A stretch of 64,000 nucleotides of DNA from Ridgeia piscesae (Eukaryota > Annelida > Polychaeta > Sabellida > Siboglinidae), in assembly GCA_025642075.2 (NCBI GenBank), contig JAODUO010000146.1, positions 58,501-122,500 of the forward strand. The letters run 5' to 3'. Position numbers and translations under genes: made by a program. Shown here piece after piece: positions 1 through 22,119 of the stretch (the first letter of the stretch is position 1; every line of letters begins with the position of its first letter). The notes beneath the pieces were generated by a model that did not search any database, was not told the DNA's origin, and saw only the letters and a list, made by a program, of their open reading frames with translations.

Positions 1-2223
1 TAAAAAATTAATTGCTATGACATTATCATCAGAATCTTTAATAATTTGGTTGTGTTTGACACCAAGCAGTACTTTGTTGAGTTAAAACAATACATTTATT
101 AAAAAATTCTTGGGTCCGTTATGTCATTGCTTGGTGTAAACACAACTTGTTATTACTAGGTAGGTACGACAGGCAGACTGCAGTCTTTCTTTTCACGTCC
201 TCTAGGTTTTTGTGATGGCTAGTCGGTCATTAATTGCATGGGAATATTTTGTTAGCTGAAGAAATGTTCGTAATTATTGTACAGATAACAATTTGTTTAG
301 GTCTCGGTCCCCACTGGCAAAAGAGGTGTATAGCTCATTTTCATGCCAGCCCCCTCGCTTTCTATTTAGGGGAAAAGAGTATTGGTGTAAAATTTTCATA
401 ATTTGATTGATAAAAATATAGAAAGCGATTCATAAAATGTATGAATAAATTTGCAGCTATATTGCTTATTGTCCTAGAACAAATGGAGAGGAAAACAAGC
501 ACTATATTTACATTTTATTGCAATCCTACAAGTATTATTAAATTAAGTATTTCCACGGGTTAGATATTGCCAAAGGAAACTATCGGTTGGGAGGAGGGGG
601 TATAGGAGTACCAGACAGCCCCAAAGGAATTGTAATTTGGATCAGATGCATAGAGAGCTACACCCGCAATAAACATTGGCAAATACGTAGCTCAACACAG
701 AACACATTTATTGTGGGATCAAATGTACATAAAAAATTAGTACAGTGATTAATTAATCGAAACACTTAGTTTTCTGTTGTGTCATGTCGATCTTGTTCTA
801 AACCAAAGATGTCATTACTATTTTTGTATCGTCTCAATACAAATACATTGAAGCCCACTAAATTGCATTTATTAAATGTCCTGCTAATAATTGGTGAGTT
901 TGGGGAATGTAATCGAGAACCTCACTTCAATTTAAGAATGTATTATTTTATGAATGAATTTTTTTTGGGGTGGGGGAGTCAACCCACTCGGATAAATTTG
1001 AAATCTTTACAACTGCTGCAAGAAAAATTAAAAGTACAAGATGATTAGCATAATTCATCACTGTTCTTCAATCAGAGTAAATTGTGGATAAGGCAAGCAT
1101 GTTATGGAGTAGCTGGTAATAATTTTATATGAAATTAATCGGGTGTTGTAATTGAAACAATTATGTTAGATTATAATTTGTTTTTATCATGTTCACATGT
1201 TTAATAATAAAAACATGCTGAGAGTAAATGTAAAATAAAAAATGAAAACTCAGGCATAAACGTCAATTTGATTGACTAGATTCTGTTGTCATGTCATGGT
1301 CATTTCATAAAGGACAGATGTAAAAGAATCAGGATTGACTAGATGCTTCGATAAAGTTGGGGGCATTAGTAATGTAAAGAGATGTAAAAGATAATGTGTT
1401 TGACCAGGTGATTTTGTTCAAGTCTGGGCCCAGTGGTAATGTGAAAACATGTAAACTTGACTGTGTGTTATCAAGTTCGAGTAATTAATAATTAAAAGAG
1501 TTGTGAAAGGATGATTAAGTTGACCAGATAGTTTTCAAGTCTGGGTCATTACTAATGTAATTAGGGTAGTTTTGTCAATACCCGGTTGTCAGTTATGTAA
1601 CAAAGTATAACAATTTGATTGGATCAAATGTAGATATTAGTAATGTAAAGAAATGTAAACAATAATTTGATACAGTTGTTTTGTTAAGCCATGGTCTTTC
1701 GTAATGTAAAATGATGTAAAATATAATTTAGTTGGATCATCGTAATGTAAACATTTGCAAAGATAATCTGGTTTAAATGGTGGTATCGTCAAGTATAGGT
1801 CATCAGCACTGTAAAGACATGTAAACAGTAAGTTAATTAATAGGCTGATTTGTAAAATCAGGGGCATTAGTAATGCAAAGAGGTGGTGAATATTAAAAGT
1901 GGCATAAACAATTAAAATATCAATTTGAACTTAGCTTGTTTAGAATAAAAACATTAAACTGGCATCTTTAATGGAAAGAAACAGTTGATGTAGGCGTAAC
2001 AGTTGCAGCATATTAAACAGTACACAAAATGGAATGGTCATTTCAAATGGTTTATTTTTATGCAAAACAACTAGGAAATTGTTGGCATTCGATGTTAAAT
2101 ATTTTGTCTAATGTTTTTCTTATATCGCCTGTAAAATTCCTCGTTAGCTCCATTAATTAAGCAGTAGAAGAACTACGTTGAAGTTGTATATGTTTTCAAA
2201 AGGTGTGTTCCCTTTGGTTTCAG
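1..2223. other. PNUTS intron (or upstream sequence) with degenerate tandem repeat
   Basis: AT-rich sequence with no supported exon. From about 1290 to 1880 a degenerate unit of roughly 65-75 bp recurs, built around TAATGTAAAGANATGTAAA and GTCTGGGTCATTAGT. The rest holds nothing I recognise. It ends at the acceptor before the first PNUTS exon. Confidence 0.6.
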
Positions 2224-11064
<8,841 letters not shown>

Positions 11065-13110
11065 CACCACCACCACTGGTGTGGTGCTGCTGGTGTAGCA
11101 CCGCCCATTATAGCGCTTCATCTCTCCCCGTGTACATAGCCAGTTGTATACAGTATGTGTATGTGCCGAATTCAAGCTAATGATATATTGTGAATAGACT
11201 ATTTTTGTACTTGCTTTGACAACTTTATGCACAGTTAGCAGGTGTCACTTACGAGACGGTCGGACATTGTGGGTGACGTTTTGTCGTACTTCCGCAGGGT
11301 ACGAACGACGCAAGAGTGTTTTGTATTTCGCATGGAAAAAGTGACAGTAAAACTGCACTCTGGAAATTGCCGACGGCAAGTTGCTATGGACTGTGATGTG
11401 CCCAGACGGAACATGGATGAATCATTGAATCACATCAAAATTATGACGTGGAACCATTTATGTAAGAGTCGATTTAGATCTGCCTGTGGTCTGCAGTGAA
11501 GGTCGAAATGGAATTTGTTACTTGAGTGACCTTTCAGGTTTAATTAAAGGTGACCGCATGCTATCTTGTAGGAAGGCATTTATCAAACAACAACGAATTT
11601 GACTGGAGATCGATCACCTCTGGTTGCATCGGTCTAAAAGTGTATGTTCCAGGTAAGCTAACAAAACCATGTTTCTGTCGAGCTTGTATTGTCTGTGTGA
11701 AATTGTGGGTACAGCCATATGAATAAATACGTTGATTTGTAGATCACTCGTCAGTTGTTATTGAAAATGAAGCCATCTGTTCCTCTGTTTAAATATTAAC
11801 AATACTAGAATAACTTAATATCACAGAATATTGCCCTGCTACTTTGCGTTTAATAAGTCTGAGATTGCATTCATAGTTTGAAAGTTTCACCGAAGAACAA
11901 AACTGTTCAATTACTAAACGGTAGATATAAGAAGCTATAGCAACCACAGAGCTATTTGTTTGGAGAATGACTGGTCTGGTTTCTGAGATCAAAACCACGC
12001 ACGTGAGACTGGATAGAAGCCATTTAGCAACTTCCTGCTGACAACTTCCACCTCAGCAGGAATGGACTGCCTCACTTAAAGTGGAGTAGAAAGTATTGTG
12101 TACCATATACATATATCTAGTGGGTCTATGAAAATATCAACTGCTTTATTGTGTCAAGGAGCAAAATTTATTTTAAGGAGAAAATTTTGGATTAACATTC
12201 TTAGACAGTGTCTAGAAATATGAGAAACCACCCGCATTGTATCTCATTCCTGTGGACAAGGAAACTATTCCAATACTTTCTAATTTCTGCTGTATTTATT
12301 CTGGTGCATGTTCGACGTGAAATGTTGGTTAGGTAGCCCACTTGGATTACAAATGTGAGCTGTCGGTTTGGTCATAGATTTCTGCAAATTTGTACAAGAC
12401 GGAGAGATTTAGAAAGGATTCATGCATTATATTAAATAAGTACTGGCAGTCATAGACACAACACTGGGCAACAGAATTATGCTGCATATCAAAGTGCCTT
12501 GTGTGTACCGTAAATACAAGTTATGTCTATGACATAAACGAGTCCACAGAAATGTAGCATTACACTATTTCATGTAGATTCCTTTCCGACAGACACAGAA
12601 TATTTTATACAAATTTTATTATGTACAATTACATTTACTCACTACTAGAGTACTACAATTTACAATTATATTAACAAAACTATCACAGTAGCGTCAACTC
12701 GATTCACAAGAAATTCTACAAAATTAATATCTTGTAATCCACATATCAATCATCGACAACAAAAGCAGCACAGGTATTTATACTGGAAGTCAAATTATAA
12801 TTACTGACCACAATAAAATTAGATACTGCATATTATGTTCTGCAGTGACAACTGTAAATGCCATTTTAAGAAAAAATTAAATGCACTTTCATTATGAGAG
12901 GCATATGACCAATTACGCCCACTACAAATTGCGAACATAAAACTGACAGGACAACGAATGGCAGGCTCACTTCATTACACAGCAACTAAAACGCTATAAA
13001 ACATGAAGTACACATCCTGTCTTCGCAGGTAAATCACATCTTTCTGTGATTTTGGATACAAATCTAAAACGACTGGACACTCTAAAGCAATCCGCAACAA
13101 GAACAAAATA
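11065..13110. other. Convergent 3' intergenic region / 3'UTRs
   Basis: This lies between the PNUTS stop (plus) and the TDRD5-like stop (minus). A plus-strand AATAAA at 11722-11727 and a minus-strand AATAAA (TTTATT at 12615-12620) are candidate poly(A) signals for the two converging genes. No coding exon is supported. Confidence 0.5.
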
Positions 13111-16100
13111 TCACTCGGGCATGTTACGCTTCTTCAGTCCACCAGGTGGCGGCATCATGTTAATGTTCCTCTGGAGTGCGCCACCTCTGCCCTGTCCGAT
13201 CAGCCCTGCGGTCGATGGATCGATGGCTGGCATTGCCGCTAGCACTGAAGGGTCGAATGCTGTCAGTGGCGTTCCCCCCAACTGCGGATTAGCCACAGGC
13301 GTTGGCATTGTTGTGTTACACAGAAGCGTTGTGCTACTCAGCAGCTGTGACTGCGGGGGCAGTCCGATGTTAAGTTGCGACATCCCAAAGTTCAGGGTGG
13401 GTACGGCTGTTGGTACCATGTTTGTTAGCAGTGTCGACTGTGACAACAGCAGCTGGTACTGGGCAAGCAGCTGCTGTTGACTTGGGGTTAACTGCGTTAA
13501 CGAATCACCCCCACCTGACGCCAAGGGGTCAAACGTGGGAAACGCCGCCCCGCTCGGCTTAGGGGCGCCAGCTGGTGGAACAACGGAGGACAGCGTCGCA
13601 GGTGCGGTGGTGACAGCCGGCATTGGGGCGACCATGTTGGTCTTCTTTCCGGGGCTTAAGCTGCCTGATTTGGGGCGCGTCTCCGAAGATTTACCCTGCA
13701 ACATGTTTACAGTGTTGATGTTTTGCATCAGTCTGAGTAAGAGACTACTTAACACAGCAACATAAAATTCTCTTACAAACCATCAAAGCTTCTGAAGTGA
13801 TGGTAACAGTGCAGTGGATTTACTAAGCAAAAGTATTTCCTGATGGTAACCATGTCACGTGGTAAGTCGTGATTTTCATTTCACCCAACTCTTATATACA
13901 TACATACAATAAAGCTTTTGATCAAATATATAGTTCACAATGATACTTGATAATCGCAATAAACAACTTGCAAGACATTTTCAACAATAAGCGCGACTTG
14001 GGAGGCTGTTTAGAATACATCAAAGATGAAATAGATGCAAAACAGCTGAATTTGGAATGACAACGCACTCGATCATTTACTTGCGTGACCGCGAACTTTA
14101 AATGGGATGTTCGAGCATGTTCAGTGTCAAATAAGTTGGGCTGTATGTGAGCTAGCTCCATAATTTTTGCATCGTTGGAAAGCTTACTAAAATAAATTTC
14201 TTGACATGTGACTCATTTCGTTAGAACAGGTCACACACACATATATATATATATATATATAAATACTATTTAAAATAATTATAATAAATTATATTAATAA
14301 AACGTTTAAAAAATATTTATATAAAAATATAACAATAACGTCATGGTATATAAAAATGAATTTAAACAATTTGCCATTTCATTTGTTAACAAACATTCAT
14401 TGTATAGGTGTGTCAAGGAAAACAATTACATCAGCATGAAACAGAATGCATAAATACATTTGTGGGGTCTTGCGCAGCGAAGGGGTAAACGTTATCCCGT
14501 GCTACGAATGTGTCGTACTATGCTAATGAGGAAAGAAGGCAGGCTCCTATGAAAATGTACTAAACAATATAATTACGACATGAAACGTACCACGGTCGCT
14601 GTGTCCGAGGTGTGATTCTTGTATTGTTGTCCCACACAATGTTGAATCATCTCTTCGCTGGCGGAGAACTTGCTCGTCCAGGTACCAGCGCCACCTGCTG
14701 ATCACATCAGACATCATTCACATGTCAAGGTCCGTCTCGCGAGATTATGTCATCCCTGGGACTTAGGCACAAGTAGATGGGAGTGGAGACAGGGAACATC
14801 TCAGTGGGGAGACTATAGACATGTTGGATTGATTGGGAAAGGGATCAGTAGGTTTCTAAGAATAGAAAATGGCCGCCAAAGATTGGATAATGGATTTAAT
14901 TACAATATTGGCCTATTTGAGTGACGAATTAAAGTCATAATAGGTATGTAATTGTCATATAAATTAATGAACTTTGTTGATAAAAAACAACGCTATGATA
15001 ATATGGCGGAAAACCATTTAGAGGATTTGTGTTCAAAAAATCCTCTCTCACCTAGGATATTTGGCCTTAAAGGGAGTGTGGTCTTGGTTTTTTTATTTTA
15101 CAATAAAGTTACCTTATATAAATTAAATATGTTATACCATACGATAGCGCAAAATGTTATATTCGTGACGATTAATTTGTTTACCCTTAGAAGAACCATT
15201 GGCGCCTGGCATTACTGACTGAGTAAACATTTGTAGTTCCGTGGCCTATGGTAACGACCCTCCTCAGAATTATACAAGGTCGCTTTTCAGGAATTTGAGT
15301 GACGACGTGGCAATTTGCATGAAAGCGCAGTGATTGTTATAAACACAGAAAGTTAAATTCTGGGTAGGTTCTACTTCATATACGTAATATGAAACATATT
15401 TGGGTTTTCAATAGATGAAATTTATACCGTAAAACATAACTGCACGATAAAAAGAAATATCTAAATTGGAGGCATGCTACCTTGAACCAACCCATCTGGC
15501 GTCAACCTGAACACAACTACACAATACTTCTGAACACTCACCAGACTTCTCCAAGGCACGGGCATCGAGAATCTTCTCGCGTACGTCTGTCAGTTGTTTT
15601 TCAACATTCTCCAACTTCTCCACGAACGTGGGACTTGCCTGTGCTGAGAGCATTTCCTGGATGATGCGTTGTCTGCCAGAAGACACACAGTGAACATTGA
15701 GTCGTAATTACACATATCGGTAAAATTCCATACGTAAGTATAGTGTGTATACACTGGTTGAAGGGGATAACAATGTCTGTGACGTTTATGTATGCCTACT
15801 CCTGAAAGTTGTATCACGGTAAAAGTATTAGATTTCCCAGGCGTATGTGATCTTTTTTGCATACTAGAATCAATACATTTTGTGTACATTCTCAACGTAT
15901 TTATTGTGGAACAAGGCACGTTGATCATCACATATAAGAGAGCAGAATTCAATACTGACGGTTATTTATTGACACATGACAACATCATTACAAAAAAGGT
16001 ATTTAAAATATGTTACCCGAGGCTTGCTAAGAGAAAGGATTTTACACAATAGGTAAATTAATCTACAATATTTCAGAGAATAAAATAATAACATCAACTA

Positions 16101-16823
16101 TGTAAAATAATTGTTTGACAAAAGTAAACACTTCAAAACTAAAACGTCAAAACAAAAACGACCAGATAAGTCGGCGCATAAATAATTAAACAAGAACACT
16201 TTAAAATAAAACATGATAACTTAGCAGTAATAAAACGTTAGTTAGACAACTTGAAACAAATATTATTACAGATAGAAATCAACATTACCCTGGATTGATG
16301 CAGTCAGATGTTGTCTTCCGCTGTTCCATAAACACAAAATTAACACGTGTCTTGACGACAACAACAACATGACGGGTGAGTGACTCAGGGTAACTGACCT
16401 CTTGAACTGCAGGGCTTGCAGGGCAACCTCCAGTTCCGACACCCCCAACTCCGAGTCATCCCCGTCATCTTCATCATCTGAATCCGCCTTCCCCTGGAAA
16501 CATTAGAAATTATATTAACAACCGTGGTCTGCCTCAGCATAATGGATATAAACCAGTTCAGAACGAGTGGTGACACTTGAATATGATAGCACAACCGGCA
16601 ACATTGACGATGTTCACTATATAAATTGTTTTCACACATAGTTATCTGCTATGTGGAGGTCTCTCTCTCTCTCTCTCTCTCTCCCCCTCCCTCTCTCCCT
16701 CTCTCCTCTCCCTCTCTCCCTCTCTCCCTCTCTCCCTCCTCTCTCTCCCTCCCTCCCTCTCTCTCTCTCTCTCTCTCTCCCTCTCTCTCTCGCTGTCTCT
16801 GTCTGTCTGTCTGTCTCCCCCTC

Positions 16824-16858
<35 letters not shown>

Positions 16859-17827
16859 CATATATCACATAAAATATAATACAACAAATTATATTATTTG
16901 TACAACACCATAATCACTCTTCGGTGCCTTATAATAGATAACAGTTTGAAAGGCAATACAACATGCATATAAACCACGACCCATAAATAGGGGTCAGATA
17001 TTGATAGCTGTGAACTCTGACCTTCCAGTAGGGGTCGTCCGGAGAGAACTGCTCCTGGTGGAGCTGGAGTGCCTCCCTCAGTGGGTCACTCGGATGCTCG
17101 AAGATGTCCAGGATTTGGAGAACACTGCGAGAAACACATATTTTATTCATCTCTGTTCCCATCACACCAGGAGGCATTAAAATTACTTTAAATTATTTCT
17201 TAACCATAGAGGTGACCAAGGAAAATGCTCTGTAGCATGCTGTTCCATAACTTCGCTAATATTGGTTATAAATATACGAATAACGCATCACCGAATCTAC
17301 GCAATTAAAATATACACAACTTAGAAAAATCTGTCAGCTATCCAATAATACCAAATGTTCCTGTGTCAGTTTCATGTCATGGAAACAAATTTTTTTACAA
17401 CAGAGGCAGGTGCATTTGGGCCGATTTTTGGCTCTGGTCACCTCTAATATTAAATTATCTTGTATTCTCAAAACCAACATCAGGATGCTGAATTTTAACC
17501 GGTGAGTCATGGAAATAGTGTCTTTGGAAAACATTCTGTTCATTTAAAAAAAAACCAGGATCTATTTAATTAATGAAGAAGTTTCCGTAGGAGCTTGTTA
17601 CCTTAATGAAGACTTACCTGATGTCTTGACAGTATGCTCTTGACAATTGTCAAGTTACTTTTTTCAACTGTGGCCTTCTTTAAAAAACATGGATTTAATA
17701 TGACAACAAAACATGGTGGCGTCCATTACCTGGCCAACTCATAAACGGTCACTTGCGCTTTCAGTTTGTCGCCATCAGTCATCCCATCTACTTCATACCT
17801 TTAACATCAAATGCATGTCTCATGATC

Positions 17828-17864
<37 letters not shown>

Positions 17865-20800
17865 CGTGCGTGCGTGTTTGTGTGCATGCATGGTGCGTGC
17901 ATGTTTGTGTGTGTGTGTGTGTGTGCGTGCGTGCGTGCGTGTGTGTACAGGCATGCGCATGTGTGTACATGATTGTTTGTGCATGTGTGCAGTTGTGAAT
18001 ATGTCTGCAACTTCACGTAGCATTTGTTTCATTTATAATTGTTAATACGATCAGATAAACTGAACAAAGATTAATTTATAGTGAAAATTCATCTACTCAT
18101 TCTTATTCACTTATAATAAACAGCATTAATAATGTGAGGAATTTGAAAATACGCAGTTTCAGATCTGTGATCAAACAAGCTCTGACGACCTGTAGGTTTG
18201 TTATTAATAATAATACACACAACAAAAGTACTTGTAAAATCACATAATTCATCATATAAAGTAATGTGACTATAATTATTATACACATGGGCTGGTTACA
18301 ACTGCACTCTCAGAGTGTTTGCTATATGTAAACCACTTCGGGCGTGGCAGGCTATCCCTGTACATTTCTTTGTTGTGTGTCGTAATATACTGGTCAGATA
18401 GCAAGACTGCGCAATATAAGGCAATGGTTGAGTTGATCCTCCGCCAGTACAACTGATGAGGTTTGATTACCTGAAAACGTTATTGTACAGGGAAGATAAT
18501 ACATTCCTGCGGTCCAGACAATACCCTGCGTAGTGGACATTGAGCTTCGAGGCGTGAGTGCCTTGGTTATTGACTGCGTTCAATAGTCCAACATTAAACA
18601 AATACTTTCATACTTGGCAGTGTTTGCTATGTCTGCTACTTACTCCAACAACTCCTCAAAGATCTCTGGCTGTTCCTCGTCAGTGAGCACGAGGCGAGGG
18701 ACTGAGATCCCCTTCTGCCAAATCTGCAACAAGAATGACACATAAAAGACAAGGAACACACATGACCAACTACACACAAGTAATGACATGGCTAATGTAG
18801 TAAGACGTAATGACACAAGGAACAAATATGGCCAACTACACACAAGTAATGACACGGCTAATGTAGTAAGACGTAATGACACAAGGAACAGACATGGCCA
18901 ACTACACACAAGTAATGATACAGCTAATGTAGTAAGACGTAATGACACAAGGAACAGACATGGCCAACTACACACAAGTAATGACACGGTTTATATAGTA
19001 AGACGTAATGACACAAGGAACAGACATGGCCAACTACACACAAGTAATGACACGGTTTATGTAGTAAGACGTAATGACACAAGGAACAGACATGGCCAAC
19101 TACACAAGTAATGACATGGCCTATGTAGTAAGACGTAATGACACAAGGAACACACATGGCCAATTACACACAAGTAATGACACGGCTTATGTAGTAAGAC
19201 GTAATGACACAAGGAACAGATATGACCAACTACACACAAGTAATGACACGGTTTATGTAGTAAGACGTAATGACACAAGGAACAGACATGGCCAATTACA
19301 CGCAAATAATGACACGGTTTATGTAGTAAGACGTAATGACACAAGGAACAGACATGGCCAACTACACGTAAGTAATGACACGGTTTATGTAGTAAGATGT
19401 AATGACACAAGGAACAAACATGGCCAACTACATACAAGTAATGACACAGTTTATGTAGTAAGACATAATGACGCAAGGAACAGACATGGCGAACTACACA
19501 CAAGTAATGACATGGTTTATGTAGTAAGAAGTATCAACACAAGGAACAGACATGACCACCTACACACAAATAATGACACGGAGAGAACAAACCATTGAGT
19601 GGAGTATGTCTTTCTGCCACAGTAACGACGACACTTCGGCACTGAGCATGTGTAGTTTGTCGTTAAACTTCACCAGGTGTACGGTGTCATCTTCTGTCAA
19701 CTGCACACTGCAAGTCACAACAGTCCCTCTCGCATCACGTTTCTATTTTGGTGACCAGCAGTATGTCTAGAATTTGTTGACACAGTAACTCGTTTGGAGT
19801 AATAATGGAAATATTATTACGGAAAGTGTTTTTGTACAATGTTCCAACCATTATAAGTGTTTTTGTACAATGTTTCAAATTAAATAAACATACATTAGTT
19901 TGATAGCAACAACCAACTGGGATTTCCGTTGCAATGTCCTCCGTTTACTTTTTATTTAATTTTAAATATATTGCTTATTTGGGTTATTTTAAAGAGTATT
20001 TGTTTAAAGATTGTTTTTGTTATAGTACACAGAAGAGCATCTATCAACTTTTATTCTAAGATTTGTGTTTGTTTTGTTTTTTGGCTAACCAAACATATCA
20101 TGAATACAATACTGTATTTATAATAACATATTGTAGTACTGAACTTACATTTATAATATTAGCGTTCAAAAATATAAACAATCAATAACTTTATTTTAAT
20201 AACCATGTTTACTGCCATCTGTAATGATATTCATTTGAATTAATAAATTTTACCCGTATAAAATAAAAACCAAAATACTAATTGACACAGGATCATCCAC
20301 GCATATAACGTGAACAATGAAGTAGAATCTTCAAAACCTGATGAATTTACATGACACTAAAATGCCACATACAACTTGACGTGTCTCGGCACCAGGTCTT
20401 CATCTAGTTTCTCATCACTCTCGGCTGTCTCAGACAATTGCTGCTCCATCTCACTGTCACGCCTGGCCGCACAAACAACAACAACAACACATTATCTTTA
20501 GTAACACTTGACCACTGTCACACCTGGCCGCACAAACAACAACAACAACACATTATCTCTAGTAACACTTGTCCACTGTCACGCCTGGCTGCACAAACAA
20601 AAACACATTATCTTTGTTGACACTTGTCCACCGTCACGCCTGACCGCACAAACAACAACACATTATCTTTGCTAACACTTGTCATTCTAGCTGTTGTTGC
20701 AATTAGACCAAGCAATAAAGATTTTCCTTATTAGAGTTAAAAATAAATGTATGATTTGTTTCACATGGATGTAGTGATCATTTATCTGAAATATTAACTT

Positions 20801-22034
20801 TGTTATTACTGTAAATTTGTTTCACGTTATAAGAATGACTACAACATTTGCTCATTACCGGCCGGATGCCTCGCCTTCATGAGGCGCCCCCTGTGGGGAG
20901 TTCTCGTGTCGCTCCGGGTCTGTCGTGTCACTGGCCTCCTGAAATACAAGACAGAGACCCTTATTAATAGTTCTATCTATCAACGTTTTATTACATGTTT
21001 GTTTTCACAAACATCCTATTTTGATCTACAACTACTCTACCTTTGTAATGAGTGCTGGTCTGGCATCATCGATGCTAAATGAAGTATTTCATTGAAAGAA
21101 GTCCTACTACGTAAGACACCTGAGATACCTGTCAGTTTTTCGGTGAGTGGGTGAGTGAGATGGGGGCACTTACCGCGGTGAGTGGGTGAGTGAGATGGGG
21201 GCACTTACCGCTGGTGAGTGGGTGAGTGAGATGGGGGGCACTTACCGTGGTGAGTGGGTGAGTGAGATGGAGGGCACTTACCGTGGTGAGTGGGTGAGAT
21301 GCGGGGCACTTACCGTGGTGAGTGGGTGAGTGAGATGGAGGGCACTTACCGTGGTGAGTGGGTGAGTGAGATGGAGGGCACTTACCGTGGTGAGTGGGTG
21401 AGTGAGATGGAGGGCACTTACCGTGGTGAGTGGGTGAGTGAGATGGAGGGCACTTACCGTGGTGAGTGGGTGAGTAGATGGGGGCACTTACCGTGGTGAG
21501 TGGGTGAAGTGGAGGGCAGGGAGTGGGAGGGTAGGGCACTTACCGTGGTGAGTGGGTGAGTGAGATGGGGCACTTACCGTGGTGAGTGGGTGAGTGAGAT
21601 GGAGGGCACTTACCGTGGTGAGTGGGTGAGTGAGATGGGGGGCATTTACCGTGGTGAGTGAGATGGGGGGCACTTACCGTGGTGAGTGGGTGAGTGAGAT
21701 GGGGGTACTTACCGTGGTGAGTGGGTGAGTGAGATGGGGGGCGAGAGTGTAGTAGTCGTCCTGTTTGTACACAGCGTAGCCGTCCTGCACCAATATGTCA
21801 TTGATGTGCAGGTCCTCGGTCCCCGACGTGTCACACAGACACACAGACACCACCTGCTCCTAGGAACATAACGATACAGGTACACGGAGACCACAGTGCT
21901 GGTTTCCATGACAACGGACACATGACTCTTTTTTCTTAGGACTTGAAGTAAGTTTATGTTCTTGTTCTAAGTTTATGGTGCAAACTGCAAAACTTTGGAT
22001 TCTTAAGACGACTTTCTAACATTTAACTGTAATA

Positions 22035-22119
<85 letters not shown>

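Noticed and set aside
16632..16913. Arg/Glu-rich or Ser/Leu-rich frames
   Set aside because: Products of the (CT)n/(GA)n tract.
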